The notes beneath the pieces were generated by a model. The model saw only the letters and a program-made list of their open reading frames with translations. It searched no databases and was not told the DNA's origin. From positions 1 through 5,072 of the forward strand of contig DYIS01000204.1 of NCBI GenBank assembly GCA_020723545.1: a stretch of 5,072 nt of DNA, written 5' to 3'. Positions 4,797-5,072 of this stretch are shown piece by piece. The DNA comes from Ktedonobacter racemifer (GTDB lineage Bacteria > Chloroflexota > DTOL01 > JACQYG01). Each line of letters begins with the position of its first letter. Positions within the stretch are counted from its first letter, which is position 1. The position numbers and the translations under genes are program-made.

Positions 4797-5072
4797 ATTT
4801 CTTTGACAGTATACCAAAGGCTTGGAAACGCCGTCAAGGCTCAACTGTGCGGGGAGATCTACGCCAATGCCGTGTTCTTCCGTATGGGGGTGATGGCGTA
4901 CAACCTGTTCCTGGCGATGAAGCTACTGAGTTTGCCCAAAGGGTGGCATCGGCACACCGTTGGGACCGTGCGTTGGCGGCTGTACCAGATAGCAGGACGG
5001 GTGGTGTGGGAGGCGCGTCGGGCGGTGCTGATGTTAGCCACCACGGTGGAGAAGATATTGGTACTGTTGGGG
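4797..5072 (+). pseudogene. IS1380-type transposase, C-terminal remnant (5'-truncated, runs off window end)
   Basis: The plus-strand frame is open from 4797, just after an in-frame TAA at 4794, to the window end. The stretch from about 4848, CGEIYANAVFFRMGVMAYNL, then LLSLPKGWHRHTVGTVRWRL and YQIAGRVVWEARRAVLMLAT, matches my memory of the C-terminal part of IS1380-type DDE transposases. The motifs are the ANAVFFR.GV.AYNL core, a Leu-Pro-x-x-Trp spacer, and the RWRL helix. All upstream catalytic parts are missing, because miaB begins directly on the other side. It is therefore a dead remnant, likely left by insertion and deletion. Similarity is clear only from about 4848; residues from 4797 to there (for example VYQRLGNAVKAQ) may be element or flank. 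The 3' part and terminal inverted repeat lie outside the window. Confidence 0.7.
4808..4837 (-). promoter_or_regulatory. Sigma70-type promoter for miaB-rimO
   Basis: On the minus strand TTGACG (4837-4832) and TATACT (4813-4808) are 18 bp apart, with one mismatch to consensus in each box. Transcription would begin near 4801, leaving a leader of about 50 nt before GTG 4751. This rules out ATG 4844 as the start for transcripts made here. The promoter overlaps the open frame of the transposase remnant on the other strand. Confidence 0.7.

Noticed and set aside
4752..4844. 31-residue N-terminal extension of MiaB from ATG 4844
   Set aside because: The ATG is upstream of the predicted promoter, the extension would translate the heptamer array, and its first part is antisense to the transposase remnant. 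GTG 4751 gives the usual family N-terminus.
4859..5044. Minus-strand 61-codon open frame
   Set aside because: It is the shadow of the transposase remnant, whose plus-strand translation has clear family motifs.

Overview
The window reads as bacterial chromosome, fairly GC-rich, with all recognisable housekeeping and transport genes on the minus strand. The Pro/Thr-rich linker behind the lipobox of the binding protein, the small GC-rich hairpin repeats and the form of the MiaB N-terminus are what I would expect from a Chloroflexota (Anaerolineae-like) genome. That placement is an inference from style, not a measured result.

Layout in minus-strand transcription order, right to left. At 4797-5072 (plus strand) lies the C-terminal part of an IS1380-type transposase, cut off on its 5' side and running out of the window. 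Next is a sigma70-type promoter (4808-4837), a short leader made of four TTCGAAW heptamers, then miaB (GTG start at 4751, end 3324). rimO follows after 4 bases (3319-1925). A perfect consensus promoter (TTGACA-17-TATAAT, 1928-1900) has its -35 box over the rimO stop codon. It should drive a second unit: a leader of about 217 nt, an ABC-transporter substrate-binding lipoprotein (1676-336), an intercistronic stem-loop, and the start of a sugar-type ABC permease (206-1, incomplete).

Function: miaB and rimO encode two paralogous radical-SAM methylthiotransferases, one modifying tRNA at A37 and one modifying ribosomal protein S12, so the first unit is a translation-tuning pair. The second unit is the start of an ABC importer operon in the usual order of binding protein then permease.

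I found no wholly new system. The most unusual feature is at the permease start. A 40-bp GC-rich hairpin repeat occurs twice inside the presumed N-terminal codons, is read in two different frames, and forms a terminator-like stem followed by a T-rich tract. RimO also carries a short in-frame repeat in the linker between its first two domains, and MiaB has an expanded linker with a small palindrome at the same place. Plus-strand open frames over the four minus-strand genes are shadows and are left out.
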